Shown in pieces: positions 34,348-46,083 of a DNA stretch of 64,000 nt. Numbering within the stretch: position 1 is the first letter of the stretch; the number at the start of each line of letters is the position of its first letter. A program made the translations under genes and the position numbers. The notes below the pieces were generated by a model. The model saw only the letters and a program-made list of their open reading frames with translations, was not told the origin of the DNA and did not search any database. Source of the DNA: Bufo bufo (Eukaryota > Chordata > Amphibia > Anura > Bufonidae); assembly GCF_905171765.1 (NCBI RefSeq), contig NC_053390.1:577928471-577992470 (forward strand), read 5' to 3'.

Positions 34348-36592
34348 ATGACACTCACTCCGGCGCAGGTACAGGTACTGAGTCGTGGTCTTAGTTTCTC
34401 CCCCACCACTGAGAGAGACTGTTTTTCTTTAGAGCTTGATTTACAACATTTTTTTTAGAAATTTACGTTTAAAAAGTTTTTTTGCATCTAAAAATGTTGA
34501 TAACAAAGTGTCTTTATCTGACAAAGGTAGTGATACTTTGTTAACGTGCAATGAATTACAGCTCAGGAAACCTAGTACTTTCTCACCACCTCACTCTAAT
34601 CATGTGGTGGAGTCCTATATACACATTGTGCATAGACAGATCAATGCTCTCAAAACCACTTTTCCTGATAGGAGTAACCTCTCTAAACTAGAGCGACAGG
34701 CTATCATGTCATTAGAACGTGACACCCGCATTACGATTAAACCTACCGATAAGGGTGGGGCGGTGGTCGTCATGGACACTGCGATGTACATCTGTGAGAT
34801 TGACAGACAATTGGGTGACTTTGAAGTCTATAAGCAGTTATCTGGGGATCCCAAATGGGATATCATGCGTGACATCGGGGTGATACTAGGTGAGGCCCGA
34901 CTAAACTCAATCATTGATGATGGTTTGTATCAATACCTTATGGTGCCTCACCCTATCACCCCGATGTTATACATACTCCCCAAAATACATAAGCGACTAA
35001 ATAACCCTCCGGGTCGACCGATTGTCTCCGGTAGGGGTTCTGTTTTTAACCCTTTGTCAGTCTTTCTTGACAGGTTGCTGCAGGTCCGGGCGACCTCCGC
35101 CCCATCCTATATCAAGGATACGGGACACTTTCTATCCAAACTACACGGGTTACTATTACCCACCCAATTTTTATTGGTTAGTTTTGATGTAGTGTCTTTG
35201 TACACTTCGATTGACCATTCCTATGGGTTAGGTGTCGTCGATGTGGCCCTGACCGACATGGGACTCTCCCCGGGGGTGTGCCAGTTTGTCCTCCATCCCT
35301 TGGAGCTGGTCCTGGGGAGGAATTATTTCCTCTTCAGGGATACCTTCTACCAGCAACAGCGGGGTGTGGCCATGGAGTCTAATATGGCCCCAACTTACGC
35401 TAACATCTTTATGGCCGAGGTTGAGGACAAGCTGGTTTACTGTTCCCCCTTTTCTGGGAGGGTCCTGTGTTGGTGGCGCTACATCAACGACATCTTCATG
35501 ATTTGGACAGGCACGACAGATGAGTTGGACAGTTTCCACTCACATTTGAATGCGGGTGTCCCAGGACTGCAGTTCACAATTACTTCGTCAGCTAGTGAAT
35601 TGCAGTTCCTTGATGTACGGGTATATGTGATGGAGGGTCTTTTAGCTACGGACCTCTATCAGAAGCCCACTGATAGAAATACCCTCCTTATGCATGATAG
35701 CTATCACCCGCGTAAAATGCTTGATTCCATACCCTGGAGTCAACTTTTGAGGGTTAGACGCATAGTTTCTGAGGAAGATGTTTGTACAAAAAGGGTGGAC
35801 GCCATGTGCGCACGATTCGTTGAAAGTGGCTACCCCAAACATCTGCTTGACAGAACTAGACGTAGGGTGAAGCTGGTTGACAGATGTTCCACACTTCAGA
35901 ATTCTACAAAAACCAGATCCAAGGCTAGGGTTCCCTTTGTCTCCATCTTCGGCCGAGACAGTGGCGACATCGCCCATATCCTCAGGAATGAATGGCATAT
36001 ACTCCAAAGGGGATTGCCAGAGATAGAAGAATTTCAGTCCCCGCCGATGATGGCATACAGGAGGAACCCTAGCCTACGTGATAGGCTGGTTAAAACCGAT
36101 GTAAGCGATCAGTCTATGACTGCACAAAAACTGCTTGCTCCGCGTAAAAACGGTACTTACCCATGTTTATCCTGCTGAAATTGTGGTAATGTTCTTAAAG
36201 GAGATCACTTCTTCCATCCATATAGTGGTAAAAAATATAAAATCAATGGCTATTATACCTGTGGGTCACGGGATGTGATATATGCTATCCAACGTCCGTG
36301 TAGCCTCACTTATGTGGGAGAGACTACCATGGAAGTTAGGGAGCGCATTAATAAGCACGAAAGCACTATACGCAAGAAGAACATGGACAAACCCGTTGCT
36401 AAACATTTTGTTGAGGCGGGACATTCTGTCAACCAGCTTCGCTTTAGAGTTATTGACAGTGTGGGTTTTCTACGGAGAGGTGGTGATAAGGATGCGATAT
36501 TGAGAAAAAAGGAACTCAAATGGATCTATACGCTGAGGTCCTTACAGCCGTTTGGACTCAATCTTGAGTTCAATGTGGCAGGAATCAGCTAG
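34348..36592 (+). pseudogene. PLE-A plus copy RT and endonuclease, multiple lesions
   Basis: Four visible defects. An extra T in a T-run at 34449-34456 shifts the frame near the N-terminus. GVAMGSNMAP is GVAMESNMAP. The catalytic YIDD is YIND (35480-35491). A TGA (36176-36178) replaces the second Cys of the CFSCCNC linker. The GIY-YIG domain (36275-36592) is otherwise intact and in frame with the RT beyond the stop. The lesions differ from those of the minus copy, so each copy is broken at other places. Confidence 0.88.
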
Positions 36593-37490
36593 ACTCTTTT
36601 CTGTTATATGTATCTCTTTATGTTATGTTTTATGTATTTGAAAACTGTTGTAATATATCACAATGCATAGCCCTGCGATTGATAACCACCCGATCATCAG
36701 TTTCTACTGACACGTCACCAGTCAGGATGATCTCTTTCATTATAATGCTATATGCATAGCCTTGCGATTGATAACCACCCGATCATCAGTTTCTACTGAC
36801 ACGTCACCAGTCAGGATGATTTCTTTCATTCTAATGCTATACGCTGGCTACACATGTTTTATACTTCTGTATTCTTGTATATTATCATATGTATACACCT
36901 GTGTGGGTATTGCGTCCATTCATCTACTTGGCGATCTCCGTTTTAACTGAGGTACGCTACACATTGTATCCTTTCCATGTGTTATTGTATCTACCAGTTT
37001 GCACGTTGCTTTGTATCTTAGCAACGCAGACATTCCTCATTTGCAGCTATGTTGCCTCCCCTGTCACGCTGCCTGTCACGTCACTAATAGGCGCGGCATC
37101 GTGACGCTAGCCGGCCGCCCTCTGATGACGTTTACGGACATGCGCAGTGTGAACATTGGGACGCTAGCCACCACGTTGAGTTTTTTTGTCAATAGTGGTT
37201 GCGGCGCGGCTCGGTTTGTGTCGCCTTCTGATGACGCTCACGTGCATGCGCACTTTCTAGCTTGAGACGCCAGCTACTATGAGGATGCCTGCACGCCACT
37301 ATACCACACAGGTGAATATGTGAATTCAGCTCATGTTTGTTTGAAACAGCTAGTGAATGTTGTATAGCAGCTTGGTGCATATTAACTAGGTGGGTGTAAC
37401 ATAGAGAAACAACAGTTGATTGGATTATGATCTTAGTGGGCGGCATTAATATGTTGGATATATACTTGATGTTTTAATTGTAAAATATGC

Positions 37491-37520
37491 TTGACAAAGG
37501 CTATTCGTAGCCGAAACGTT
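37491..37520 (+). ncRNA. Hammerhead-like core in PLE-A plus copy tail
   Basis: The same layout as 33218-33247: UUGACAA, GGCU/AGCC, GAA, ACGUU. It lies 110 bp before the 3' end of the copy. Confidence 0.35.
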
Positions 37521-38023
37521 GCTGCTGATTTTATGCTGTGTTATGCGGTGATCGATTGAAATAAAGAAGGATTTTGGATATGCTGCTGTGGCCCTCCACT
37601 TTTTCTGACACTGCTGAGGTCATCTCCACCCTCAGACCAGAGAAGCACAGGTGAGGGTTGAGAGTGTGCAGAGGAGGGAACCTTCCCCCAAATATCTAAG
37701 TCAGGAGACATGACCACAGAAGTTCCCTGGCAACAGCTGATGCTAGGGGGTCCAGCGTCACGGAATCCCTGACCAGCGTCAGCGCTGGGAATGACTGCGT
37801 CCTGTCTCCCAGCAGTACCAAGGTCACAGAGTGACACGTGCGTGTAAAGCGTGAACCTTTACTAGCTCTACCCTCCGGGGGCGACACCCCACCCCTCGTA
37901 GCCAGCGAGGGGTGAGGGATGTCCTGGCGGAGGGCCGGAGACCACCTGGGAGAATGAGAGACACGTTTTCATGTGGTGACATGCTTCAGGTGAGACTGTG
38001 TCTGTCTCCCTGGCTGCCTGACA

Positions 38024-38246
38024 GTAAGATCCCCCCCCCCCCCCCCCCCGAAGAGAGACCTCCAGGCTCTCACCACCCGGTTTGTTTGGAAACCTAGAAT
38101 GGAATTCAGCAATCAACTTATCGGCATGGATACGCCTTTTAGGGACCCATGACCTCCCCTCTGGCCCATAATATTTCCTATGTATTAGGTATTGAACGGA
38201 ATTTTGGACCTTCCGGGAGTCAACAACCTTTTCAACCTTATACTCC
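38024..38246 (-). pseudogene. Gypsy chromodomain C-terminal part and polypurine tract
   Basis: Minus-strand translation continues the gypsy pol across the L1 insertion: KVEKVVDSRKVQNSVQYLI, then YYGPEGRSWVPKRRIHA and DKLIAEFHSRFPNKPGG. This is the chromodomain of chromoviruses, which tethers integration to chromatin. The usual HWKGY reads HRKYY. The frame reaches the G-run polypurine tract (complement 38031-38049) directly before the 3' LTR. tatactcc (38239-38246) is the left copy of the L1 target duplication. Confidence 0.8.
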
Positions 38247-38416
38247 TCCTTTTTTTTTCCCCCATTTATAATTTATTGATTTTCGACAGAATACAGTATA
38301 AATCACAAACAGTATGCAAGAATTTTGGCAGTCCAATGCAAATAGACTTCTGTAAATATCAATGTACAATAAAACAAATAAAAGTGTGTAAAATGAAACA
38401 TAGCGTCTCTTCATGT

Positions 38417-39578
38417 CTATAAAGCTATCATAGTCTTACGAGTGTCCCATGGTTGCCAACATTTCAAGAATTTGGCCGTCGTGTTCCGCTGAAGAGCTAC
38501 TGAATACTCCAGGGATCTGATCTCCTGTATCCAACCATAGAGGTCCGGTCCCGAAAGTGGTGTGGAGCTTTTCCAATAGAGGGTGATCAGACATTTAGAT
38601 GCAGTTAGTATTTGGAAAAGCAGCCTGGCACCCTGACTCCTCAGTGTTGCTGGGACTATGTTTAGGAGTAGAGTTAATGGATCCCTGGGGATAGGACTAT
38701 CTAGGATAACCTTTAATAATTGCATCACTTGCCTCCAAAATGGCGTTATAACAGGGCACGACCGGAAAATGTGAAATAAAGAGGCATTTGGTAGGGAGCA
38801 CCTCCAACAGAGATCTGGCACCTCAAGATTTATGGCGTGGAGAACTGCTGGTGTATGATATAAAAAAAACTTAGGATTTTCAATTGGTTTTCCCTATATG
38901 TTATGGAAGAGGAACTTGTATGTGCCCTTCTCCATATGGTCCAAGTCTCTGGGGGGAGCTCCTTTTGCAGCCAATCCTCCCACTTCAGCATATATGGATG
39001 TTTTAAATCCATAGGGAAGTCTGAGAAGTAGATGTCAGACATCAGGCCTTTGGAGGAGGGGCTCAGAGTAAATATACGCTCAAACGGGGTAAGAGTGGGG
39101 ACATTCATGGATCCCAATATGCTCTTACAATAGTAAGAGTATTCTGTGGAATTGGAATTTTAGAGTATGCGGTAGTGAGAATTTAGCCTGCAGTTCTTCA
39201 AATGTCAGAATCCTATCAGAAAAAGGATCTTTCAGGTTGACAAGGTGGTAGAGCCCTACAGCCGTCCACAGTCCAACCAAGAGAAATAGAGAAAGAGGAG
39301 AACGAAGTGTCGCTAAATTATATCTAATCCTGGTCCTGTACCAAACAACACGGGGCCAAGTAAATTTGAAGGAGAGATAGTGGTAGGGAAGCCCCAGATC
39401 ATAGTCCCTGGGTGAGTTGGTGCCAGCCACAGCCTCTCAATCTCGGTCCATTGGTTATAGGAATGGAGCGTAGACCAGGAGACAATATGCCTCAGATGTG
39501 TTGCTAGGTAATATGAAGTGATATTAGGGAGGGGCTACTAAAGTCTGATTAGAAAATCTATGGTGTTTGTAATTCCAG
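38417..39578 (-). pseudogene. L1 ORF2 C-terminal region
   Basis: Minus-strand frames carry GTNSPRDYDLGLPYHYLSFK, then FSDRILTFEELQAKFSL, ERIFTLSPSSKGLMSDIY, and a Cys-rich end MPDLCWRCSLPNASLFHIFR with SCPVITPFW. The C-x2-C...H-x-F...SCP pattern is the conserved L1 ORF2 C-terminus, which binds RNA. Frameshifts separate three segments (39430, 39117, 38821). The protein ends with KFLKCWQPW. It continues across the PLE-B insertion into 50775. Confidence 0.8.
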
Positions 39579-41160
39579 AAAGAAAGGGAAGTGAATAGTG
39601 ATCTGGACTATTTAAGACGTAACTTTTACTTCTTATACATTATAAAATTTATCCCTCAAAATATAATGGAGGTTCAATGTGAATACAATTTTCCACGATC
39701 CCGCACACAGGGGGACTCCTTGGAAACAAAAACAACTGTGTCCACACTTATGCATTCAGTGTGAGACACTATGGGGTAACAAGAGCCGGTATGCACTAGC
39801 ACCTTAGGTGCACAAATATAAGGTAGCAATGACCAGTAAGCACTGGCACCTTATGTACACAATTGAGCAGTGATGTGGGAGATTACATATAACAGTGTAT
39901 ACATAATGCACGGCGGCATCAAAGAAAAAAACACACAATGATTAGGTGCAAGGGTTCCTTATGCAAGAAAATGCACAGCTGCACCTGTATCATGAAGGTG
40001 CACGCCGGCACCAATTAAGCCCAGTGTCCTACCCTACAGATGATGGGCTCTTCAGACACCTTCGTTTCACTGTTTCTTGGCAGGGTGGTCCGGTTTGATG
40101 GTAGGAGATCCTTGAGATATAAGGGAATCACAGGAAGATGCTCCTATATGTCCTTGGATGACCCTACAGGGTCCTACAATAGCCCTATTGGTCTAACCAC
40201 GGAGTGTCCCACTAGTTGGGCCCCCGTCCGGAACCTAACCCTGGAATTGCGTTCCCTATTTTGCCCTGAAAAGATCCCGACATGCACGTTTCTGAGGCAG
40301 AAACAGTCCTCTCATCAGGGGAATATGAAAAGTGGGCTATAAATCATTCACTTGCCGGAGAAGATATTCACCACCAAGCGTTTGCTGGAGAAAATGCTTG
40401 CCAGCAAATACAAAAGCCACTGGGAAGGATAATTCCCAGTGGAATAAAATGCACAGGTAGGTGCCAAAAAGAAAGGGAAAAAGGAGGAAGGACAGATGGA
40501 AGACCCCCTCCCCTAATTGCGGTACACAATTGGGGCCGTAGGCATAGATGTTACCTGGCTATCTGCAGGGGCCCGCCGGTATTTGAAGTGTCGCGTCCAC
40601 CTGTGCGCACAGTGTGATGACGTCAACAATCACGAGATATGGCGGGCGCATGCGCAGAAGGGTTGCCAGGAACCGGAGTATAGCGCGCATTTAAGGGCAC
40701 TCACTGCGCCTGCGTCAATGGCCAAAATCGAAAGTAAGTCACAGCGCAGGCGCGCCAACTCCAATACACATGCTATAGATTTTAGATACACTGCCGACAT
40801 CGCCGAACATAACAGCCCTCATGCTAATGTCGATGGCATGAGGGAAAACACCATAGTGTATGGAATACAAGCATAAAGATGGCTGTCCACCATATATATA
40901 CTGTGGAAGCATATTTAGCATAAAGAGGGCAAAATATAGATAAATAGATTGTCCACGAATATGGGCATCGATATAGAAGAACCATATTGGTGTGTTCTAA
41001 TGGGCATCGGGATATATGCCCATATGGCCTACACCTGAACAAACCCAGATATGGGGATGTAATAGATAAGAAATTGTATTTGTGGTGGTTTGATGTTTTA
41101 ATTTCCTGACCATGGCTAGAAAGAAGACTCTAGGGGGATGGTGGGCACCATATGCGAAAG
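39579..41160 (-). repeat. PLE-B left terminal repeat
   Basis: The inverse of 43670-49282 minus its insertions. Matching blocks include agaaagggaagtgaatag, gtggacacagttgttttt (complement) and ggcgcgccaactcc. It contains the hammerhead motif at 40279-40318. Confidence 0.85.
40279..40318 (-). ncRNA. Hammerhead ribozyme motif, PLE-B left terminal repeat
   Basis: The minus strand has the same core as 45369-45408: CUGAUGA (complement of 40312-40318), GAGG/CCUC stem II, GAA, a short stem III closed by UGCA, and C opposite 40279. UCCC and GGGA flank it and can form stem I. The core sequence agrees with the plus-strand copy. Confidence 0.65.
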
Positions 41161-41268
41161 AGTCTGTTATGATGAAATATGCAGAAAATATCATTGAGAC
41201 AAATTCCTTGTAGTACTTCAGGGTACGTGAAGGAATGGGCAAATCTCAATTGACACTTTTAATAGGTA

Positions 41269-43465
41269 CTAAAGGAAGCAACCAAAATGAAGTTGTTCAT
41301 TTAAGCCTCTAGGGGATACCGTATCAAGTTTTAATGTCCAGCGTGCTTCCCGCTGTAGGAGGAAACGATCCCAATCACCACCACGTGTAGGCGGTGGGAT
41401 TTTGTCAATGCCTATAGCCTTAATGCAATTTGAGTCCCCCCCGTGGGTGTCATTCACATGTCGGGACACTGGTGTATCGCGCTCATTCGCGATGTCGCCC
41501 AGGTGCTCCCCGAGGCGTCTCCGCAACTCTTTTTTAGTTTTACCTATATATTCAAGTCCGCACATGCATGTGATCTTATAGATCACACCCCGTGTGCAGC
41601 AATTGATGAAGTCCTTGATAGTAAAAGACTTCTGCAAATTTGAGCTGTAGAAGGTTTTACTGCTCTGTAGTATCTTGCATGCCACACAGCCACTGCACCT
41701 ATAACAGCCATTGATCATGTGGTCCCTTGGGTGGCTGGGGTATAGTGGCTGTAGACAAGCATATGTTTGAGGCTATTGCCTCTCCTAAAGGAGATCTGCG
41801 GATAACTGAAAATGGTCTCTTTAATTTCAGGGTCTATCAATAAGACGGGCCAATGTTGACGGAGGATATCCCTGATTTGTCCTGATGCCTCATCAAATGT
41901 TGCGATGAGGCGGATCTTTTTTTCGGTATCCTCTTTGACCTTAGGCACCAGCAGATAAGACCGCTTTTCTGATAGTGTGGTCTGATATGCTGGTTTTAGG
42001 ACACCATTGGGATATCCTCTAGCAAGGAACCGCTTTTGTAGGACCCTTGCTTGATCGACGAACTCTGACTTGGCCGCTGTCCCAGTGTAGTACAGAGTTT
42101 GTCGAAGGTGGGCTTCCTGTAGATTGTTGTGTCAAGCTCATTTGAGATGCCTCTAGATATTTTAATATCCAGAAAAGCCAAGTTGTCCCTATTTGCTTCT
42201 GATGTGAAGTGTAATCCTATTTCATTGGAGTTAAGTTTGACCACAAACTCCAGTAAGGACTCTTTAGTGCCATTCCAGATGACAAAAATGTTGTCTATGT
42301 ACCGTGCCCACATTAGATTGGGCCCGGTACATGACGACATCGAATCACCAAAGACCACTGTTGCCTCCCACCAGCCCAGGAGCAAATTGGCATAGGATGG
42401 CGCACAGGAAAATCCCATTGCCGTGCCCCTGAGCTGGTGGTAGGTCCTTGTGTTAAAAAGGAAAAAGTTGTGCGTTAGAAGGAACCTTAGTAATTTCAAA
42501 ACAAATTGATTTTGTGCCCTGTACTGGATTCCTCTCATGTTGAGATAATACTCAACTGCCCTGAGTCCTGCCTCATGGGGAATGGAGGAGTACAGGGCCT
42601 CAGCATCAATACTGCCCAGGATGCTGCTATCCTCAATGGAAACATCATCAACTTTCCTCAAGAGGTCCATACTGTCACTAATGTAAGATGGTAGACATAC
42701 AACAAATGGCATAAGAATGCGATCCATACAAATGCCTGCATTCTGAAATAGACTATTGATCCCAGAGACTATTGGGCGCCCTTTGATGGGGTTAGTCCCC
42801 TTGTGTATTTTTGGGAGACTATAGAAGGTGGCCATAGTGGGATTCTTTGGACAGAGGAATTCAAATTCTTCCTCTGAGATGATCTTCTCTCCTTTTGCCT
42901 CATTTAGAATCCCCCTCATTTCTCCCAAAAAAGCCACAGTGGGATTACATGGAAGCACCGTGTAATTATTCCTATCAGTGAGGAGTTGTTGACACATGTT
43001 AACATAATCTGTGGTGTTCAATATCACAGTGTTCCCACCCTTGCCGGAGGGTTTGATAGTGATAGTGGAATCTCTCTTCAGGGACTGTATTGCATTCCAT
43101 TCTTCAGCCGAGTAGTTACGACTGGGAGAGGAGGGTCGGATATCTGCAAGATCCCTGCAGACTAACTGCAAGAAAACGTCCAGGCAGGAGATTTCGCCTG
43201 CCGGAGGCAGTTTCTTGCTACTGTTCCTCAGGGAGGTGAAAGGGCCCTCCCCTTCTTTTTTGTCCAATGCATTAGACAAGCCATAGAGTAGTTTAACATC
43301 GTCTAAGAGGTTAAGGGGGATCCCCAGGTCCCGACACTGTCGCTTATCTGTATTGATGTAAAATTTGTGCCATCTCAGTTTTCGAATAAAGAGATGGAGG
43401 TCTTTGACCCATCCAAAAAAGCGATGTGTCGGGACGAAGGTAAGTCCCTTACTCAGGACTGCCAT
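41269..43465 (-). pseudogene. PLE-B reverse transcriptase and GIY-YIG endonuclease, frameshifted
   Basis: The RT frame runs from 43465 to 41996 (489 codons): MAVLSKGLTFVPTHRF, ITIKPSGKGGNTVILN, FYSLPKIHKGTNPIKGRPIV, LGSIDAEALYSSI, LRGTAMGFSCAPSYANLLLG, then RYIDNIFVIW. The catalytic YIDD is YIDN (42290-42301). A frameshift near 42080-42120 moves the downstream part into another frame (RFLARGYPNGVL, then 41948-41715 with RGNSLKHMLVYSHY). A second break near 41716 precedes the endonuclease (CSGCVACKI, GVIYKITCMCGLEYIGKTKK, ending RGGDWDRFLLQREARW). Its sequence is distinct from PLE-A, so it is another PLE family. Confidence 0.85.
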
Positions 43466-43669
43466 TTCTGTTGTTGTAAGGGGATGGCGTGATAGATTAA
43501 TTACCTCTGGGCCACTCCTCCCTTTGCATTGGGTCGGTTTCTCAGTGGATATGGGTTGGTTTGCTCTAAAAAATCAGAAGACTGTCCTGTAGAGTAACCT
43601 CTTCCTCTGCCCCCACGTCCCCTCCCTCTCCTCTGGGTATTTTTAAACTTACTACGGTTTCTCATATGG
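43466..43669 (-). other. PLE-B upstream coding region, damaged
   Basis: Minus-strand translation shows a basic, Gly/Arg-rich stretch (RRGRGRGGRGRGYSTG, about 43590-43640) with a stop before the RT frame. It probably marks the end of an upstream ORF or the protein's N-terminus. Confidence 0.4.
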
Positions 43670-44063
43670 TGCCCACCATCCCCCTAGAGTCTTCTTTCTA
43701 GCCATGGTCAGGAAATTAAAACATTAAACCACCACAAATACCATTTCTTATCTATTACATCCCCATATCTGGGTTTGTTCAGGTGTAGGCTATACGGGCA
43801 TATATCCCGATGCCCATTAGAACACACCAATATGGTGCTCCTATATCGATGCCCATATTCGTGGACAATCTATTTATCTATATTTTGCCCTCTTTATGCT
43901 AAATATGCTTCCACAGTATATATATGGTGGACAGCCATCTTTATGTTTGTATTCCATACACTGTGGTGTTTTTCCTCATGCCATCGACATTAGCATGAGG
44001 GCTGTTATGTTCGGCGATGTCGGCAGTGTATCTAAAAGCTATAGCGTGTGTATTGGAGTTGGC

Positions 44064-44940
44064 GCGCCTGCGTGGTGTACAAAAGACAGTACATACTGGG
44101 AACAGATCGGTGTTACAATAAATGTATAAAAAAAAGAGTAAGCTCCAAACCAATAAGGGACTAGTATCCCCCCGTACACAGTAGCGCAGTATCAGCTAGG
44201 TGGGGCACATATAGCAATAGAGGCATCCAGAGCATACATACACCAACACTCCAAACATTTAAGGGAGTGTAAGCCTGGATGCCGCCCACAACAAGCGGAG
44301 ACTGCAGGAGATAAGGGGGGAAAAAAACACTGTTTAAAGTGCAAGTGCAATAAATACCTACTGACCCTGGTCTGAAACAGCCGCCCGACAATCGTTTCGC
44401 AAAGTGCTTCCTCTTGGGGCCTACAAGACCCCAAGAGGAAGCACTTTGCGAAACGATCGTCGGGCGGCTGTTTCAGACCAGGGTCAGTAGGTATTTATTG
44501 CACTTGCACTTTAAACAGTGTTTTTTTTCCCCCCTTATCTCCTGCAGTCTCCGCTTGTTGTGGGCGGCATCCAGGCTTACACTCCCTTAAATGTTTGGAG
44601 TGTTGGTGTATGTATGCTCTGGATGCCTCTATTGCTATATGTGCCCCACCTAGCTGATACTGCGCTACTGTGTACGGGGGGATACTAGTCCCTTATTGGT
44701 TTGGAGCTTACTCTTTTTTTTTTATACATTTATTGTAACACCGATCTGTTCCCAGTATGTACTGTCTTTTGTATATGTTTTTTAATTGATATACCATCTA
44801 TCATGTTGGATATCCAATAAAGAATAATTAATTAAAATTACTCTCTGTGTGGTTGCTCTCTGAGCTGTGTAGGTGATAATACGAATAACTCCATGCGAGA
44901 TATTTATGATATAGTTGTTTTTTGGTGCGCCTGCGTGGTG
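44064..44940. mobile_element. Palindromic insertion with 14-bp TSD
   Basis: gcgcctgcgtggtg lies at 44064-44077 and 44927-44940. Inside (849 bp), 44078-44773 is a near-perfect palindrome: arms of about 345 bp around a 9-base centre (44420-44428). The remaining 150 bp (44774-44926) holds ccaataaagaat, a poly-A signal. Each arm contains GCGAAACGAUCGUC-type sequence: GAA then self-complementary ACGAUCGU then C (44450-44461). The architecture equals that of 1624-2064. No protein is encoded. I infer a PLE terminal-repeat pair moved as one unit. Confidence 0.75.
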
Positions 44941-45368
44941 ACTTACTTTCGATTTCGGCCATTGACGCAGGCGCAGTGACTGCCCTTCAATGCGCGCTAT
45001 ACTCCGGTTCCTGGCAACCCTTCTGCGCATGCGCCCGCCATATCTCGCGATTGTTGATGTCATCACACTGTGCGCTGTGCGCACACGTGGACGCGACACT
45101 TCAAATACCGGCGGGCCCCTGCAGATAGCCAGGTAACATCTATGCCTGCGGCCCCAATTGTGTACCGCAATTAGGGGAGGGGGTCTTCCATCTGTCCCTC
45201 CTCCTTTTCCCCTTTCTTTTTGGCACCTACCTGTGCATTTTATTCCACTGGGAATTATCCTTCCCAGTGGCTTTTGTATTTGCTGGCAAGCATTTTCTCC
45301 AGCAAACGCTTGGTGGTGAATATCTTCTCCGGCAAGTGAATGATTTATAGCCCACTTTTCATATTCCC

Positions 45369-45408
45369 CTGATGAGAGGACTGTTTCTGCCTCAGAAACG
45401 TGCATGTC
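45369..45408 (+). ncRNA. Hammerhead ribozyme motif, PLE-B right terminal repeat
   Basis: CUGAUGA 45369-45375. Stem II GAGG 45376-45379 with CCUC 45390-45393. One extra A (45394), GAA 45395-45397. Stem III A98-C99-G100 with U105-G106-U107 around UGCA. Cleavage-position C 45408. Stem I UCCC 45365-45368 with GGGA 45409-45412. All invariant core bases are present; the extra A is the only oddity. Hammerheads in PLE terminal repeats are established knowledge. Confidence 0.65.
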
Positions 45409-46083
45409 GGGATCTTTTCAGGGCAAAATAGGGAACGGAACTCCAGGGTTAGGTTCCGGACGAGGGCCCAACTAGTGGGACACTCCGTGGTTAGACCAAT
45501 AGGGCTATTGTAGGGCCCTGTAGGGTCATCCAAGGACATATAGGAGCATCTTCCAGTGATTCCCTCATATCTCAAGGACCTCCTACCATCGAACCGGACC
45601 ACCCTGCCAAGAAACAGTGAAACAAAGGTGTCTGAAGAGCCCATCATCTGTAGGGTAGGACACTGGGTTTCATTGATGCTGCCGTGCACCTTCATGATAC
45701 AGGTACAGCTGTGCATTCTGTTGCATGGTGAACCCTTACACCTAATCATTGTGTGTTTTTTTCTTTGATTCCGCCGTGCATTATGTATACAGGGAGTGCA
45801 AAATTATTAGGCAAGTTGTATTTTTGAGGATTAATTTTATTATTGAACAACAACCATGTTCTCAATGAGCCCAAAAAACTCATTAATATCAAAGCTGAAT
45901 ATTTCTGGAAGTAGTTTTTAGTTTGTTTTTAGTTTTAGCTATTTTAGGGGGATATCTGTGTGTGCAGGTGACTATTACTGTGCATAATTATTAGGCAACT
46001 TAACAAAAAACAAATATATACCCATTTCAATTATTTATTTTTACCAGTGAAACCAATATAACATCTCAACATTCACAAATATA

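Larger units (their letters stand above)
28859..37620. mobile_element. PLE-A: head-to-head pair of Penelope-like elements with 16-bp TSD
   Basis: The 16-mer ctgacactgctgaggt occurs at 28859-28874 and 37605-37620. Between them (8730 bp) lie a minus-strand PLE (about 33165 down to 28875) and a plus-strand PLE (about 33166 to 37604) whose 5' ends meet near 33165. The two are nearly identical. A terminal repeat (about 33166-33480) precedes the plus copy and a 110-bp piece of it ends the minus copy. PLE terminal repeats in inverted or tandem arrangement are known for this class. Each copy has ORF1, RT and GIY-YIG endonuclease. Confidence 0.88.
28486..38023 (-). mobile_element. Gypsy 3' LTR, split by a PLE pair
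   Basis: The LTR is 28486-28874 plus 37621-38023, about 790 bp, starting tgtaatgc and ending ctgaca on the plus strand, i.e. TGTCAG...TTACA on its own strand. The two halves join exactly at the 16-bp target duplication of the PLE pair. A C-rich block (38031-38049) next to its end is the complement of the polypurine tract. Confidence 0.85.

Noticed and set aside
44161..44434. Minus-strand frames of 76-80 codons in the palindrome
   Set aside because: The same protein is predicted from both arms because the DNA is palindromic; no domain is present.
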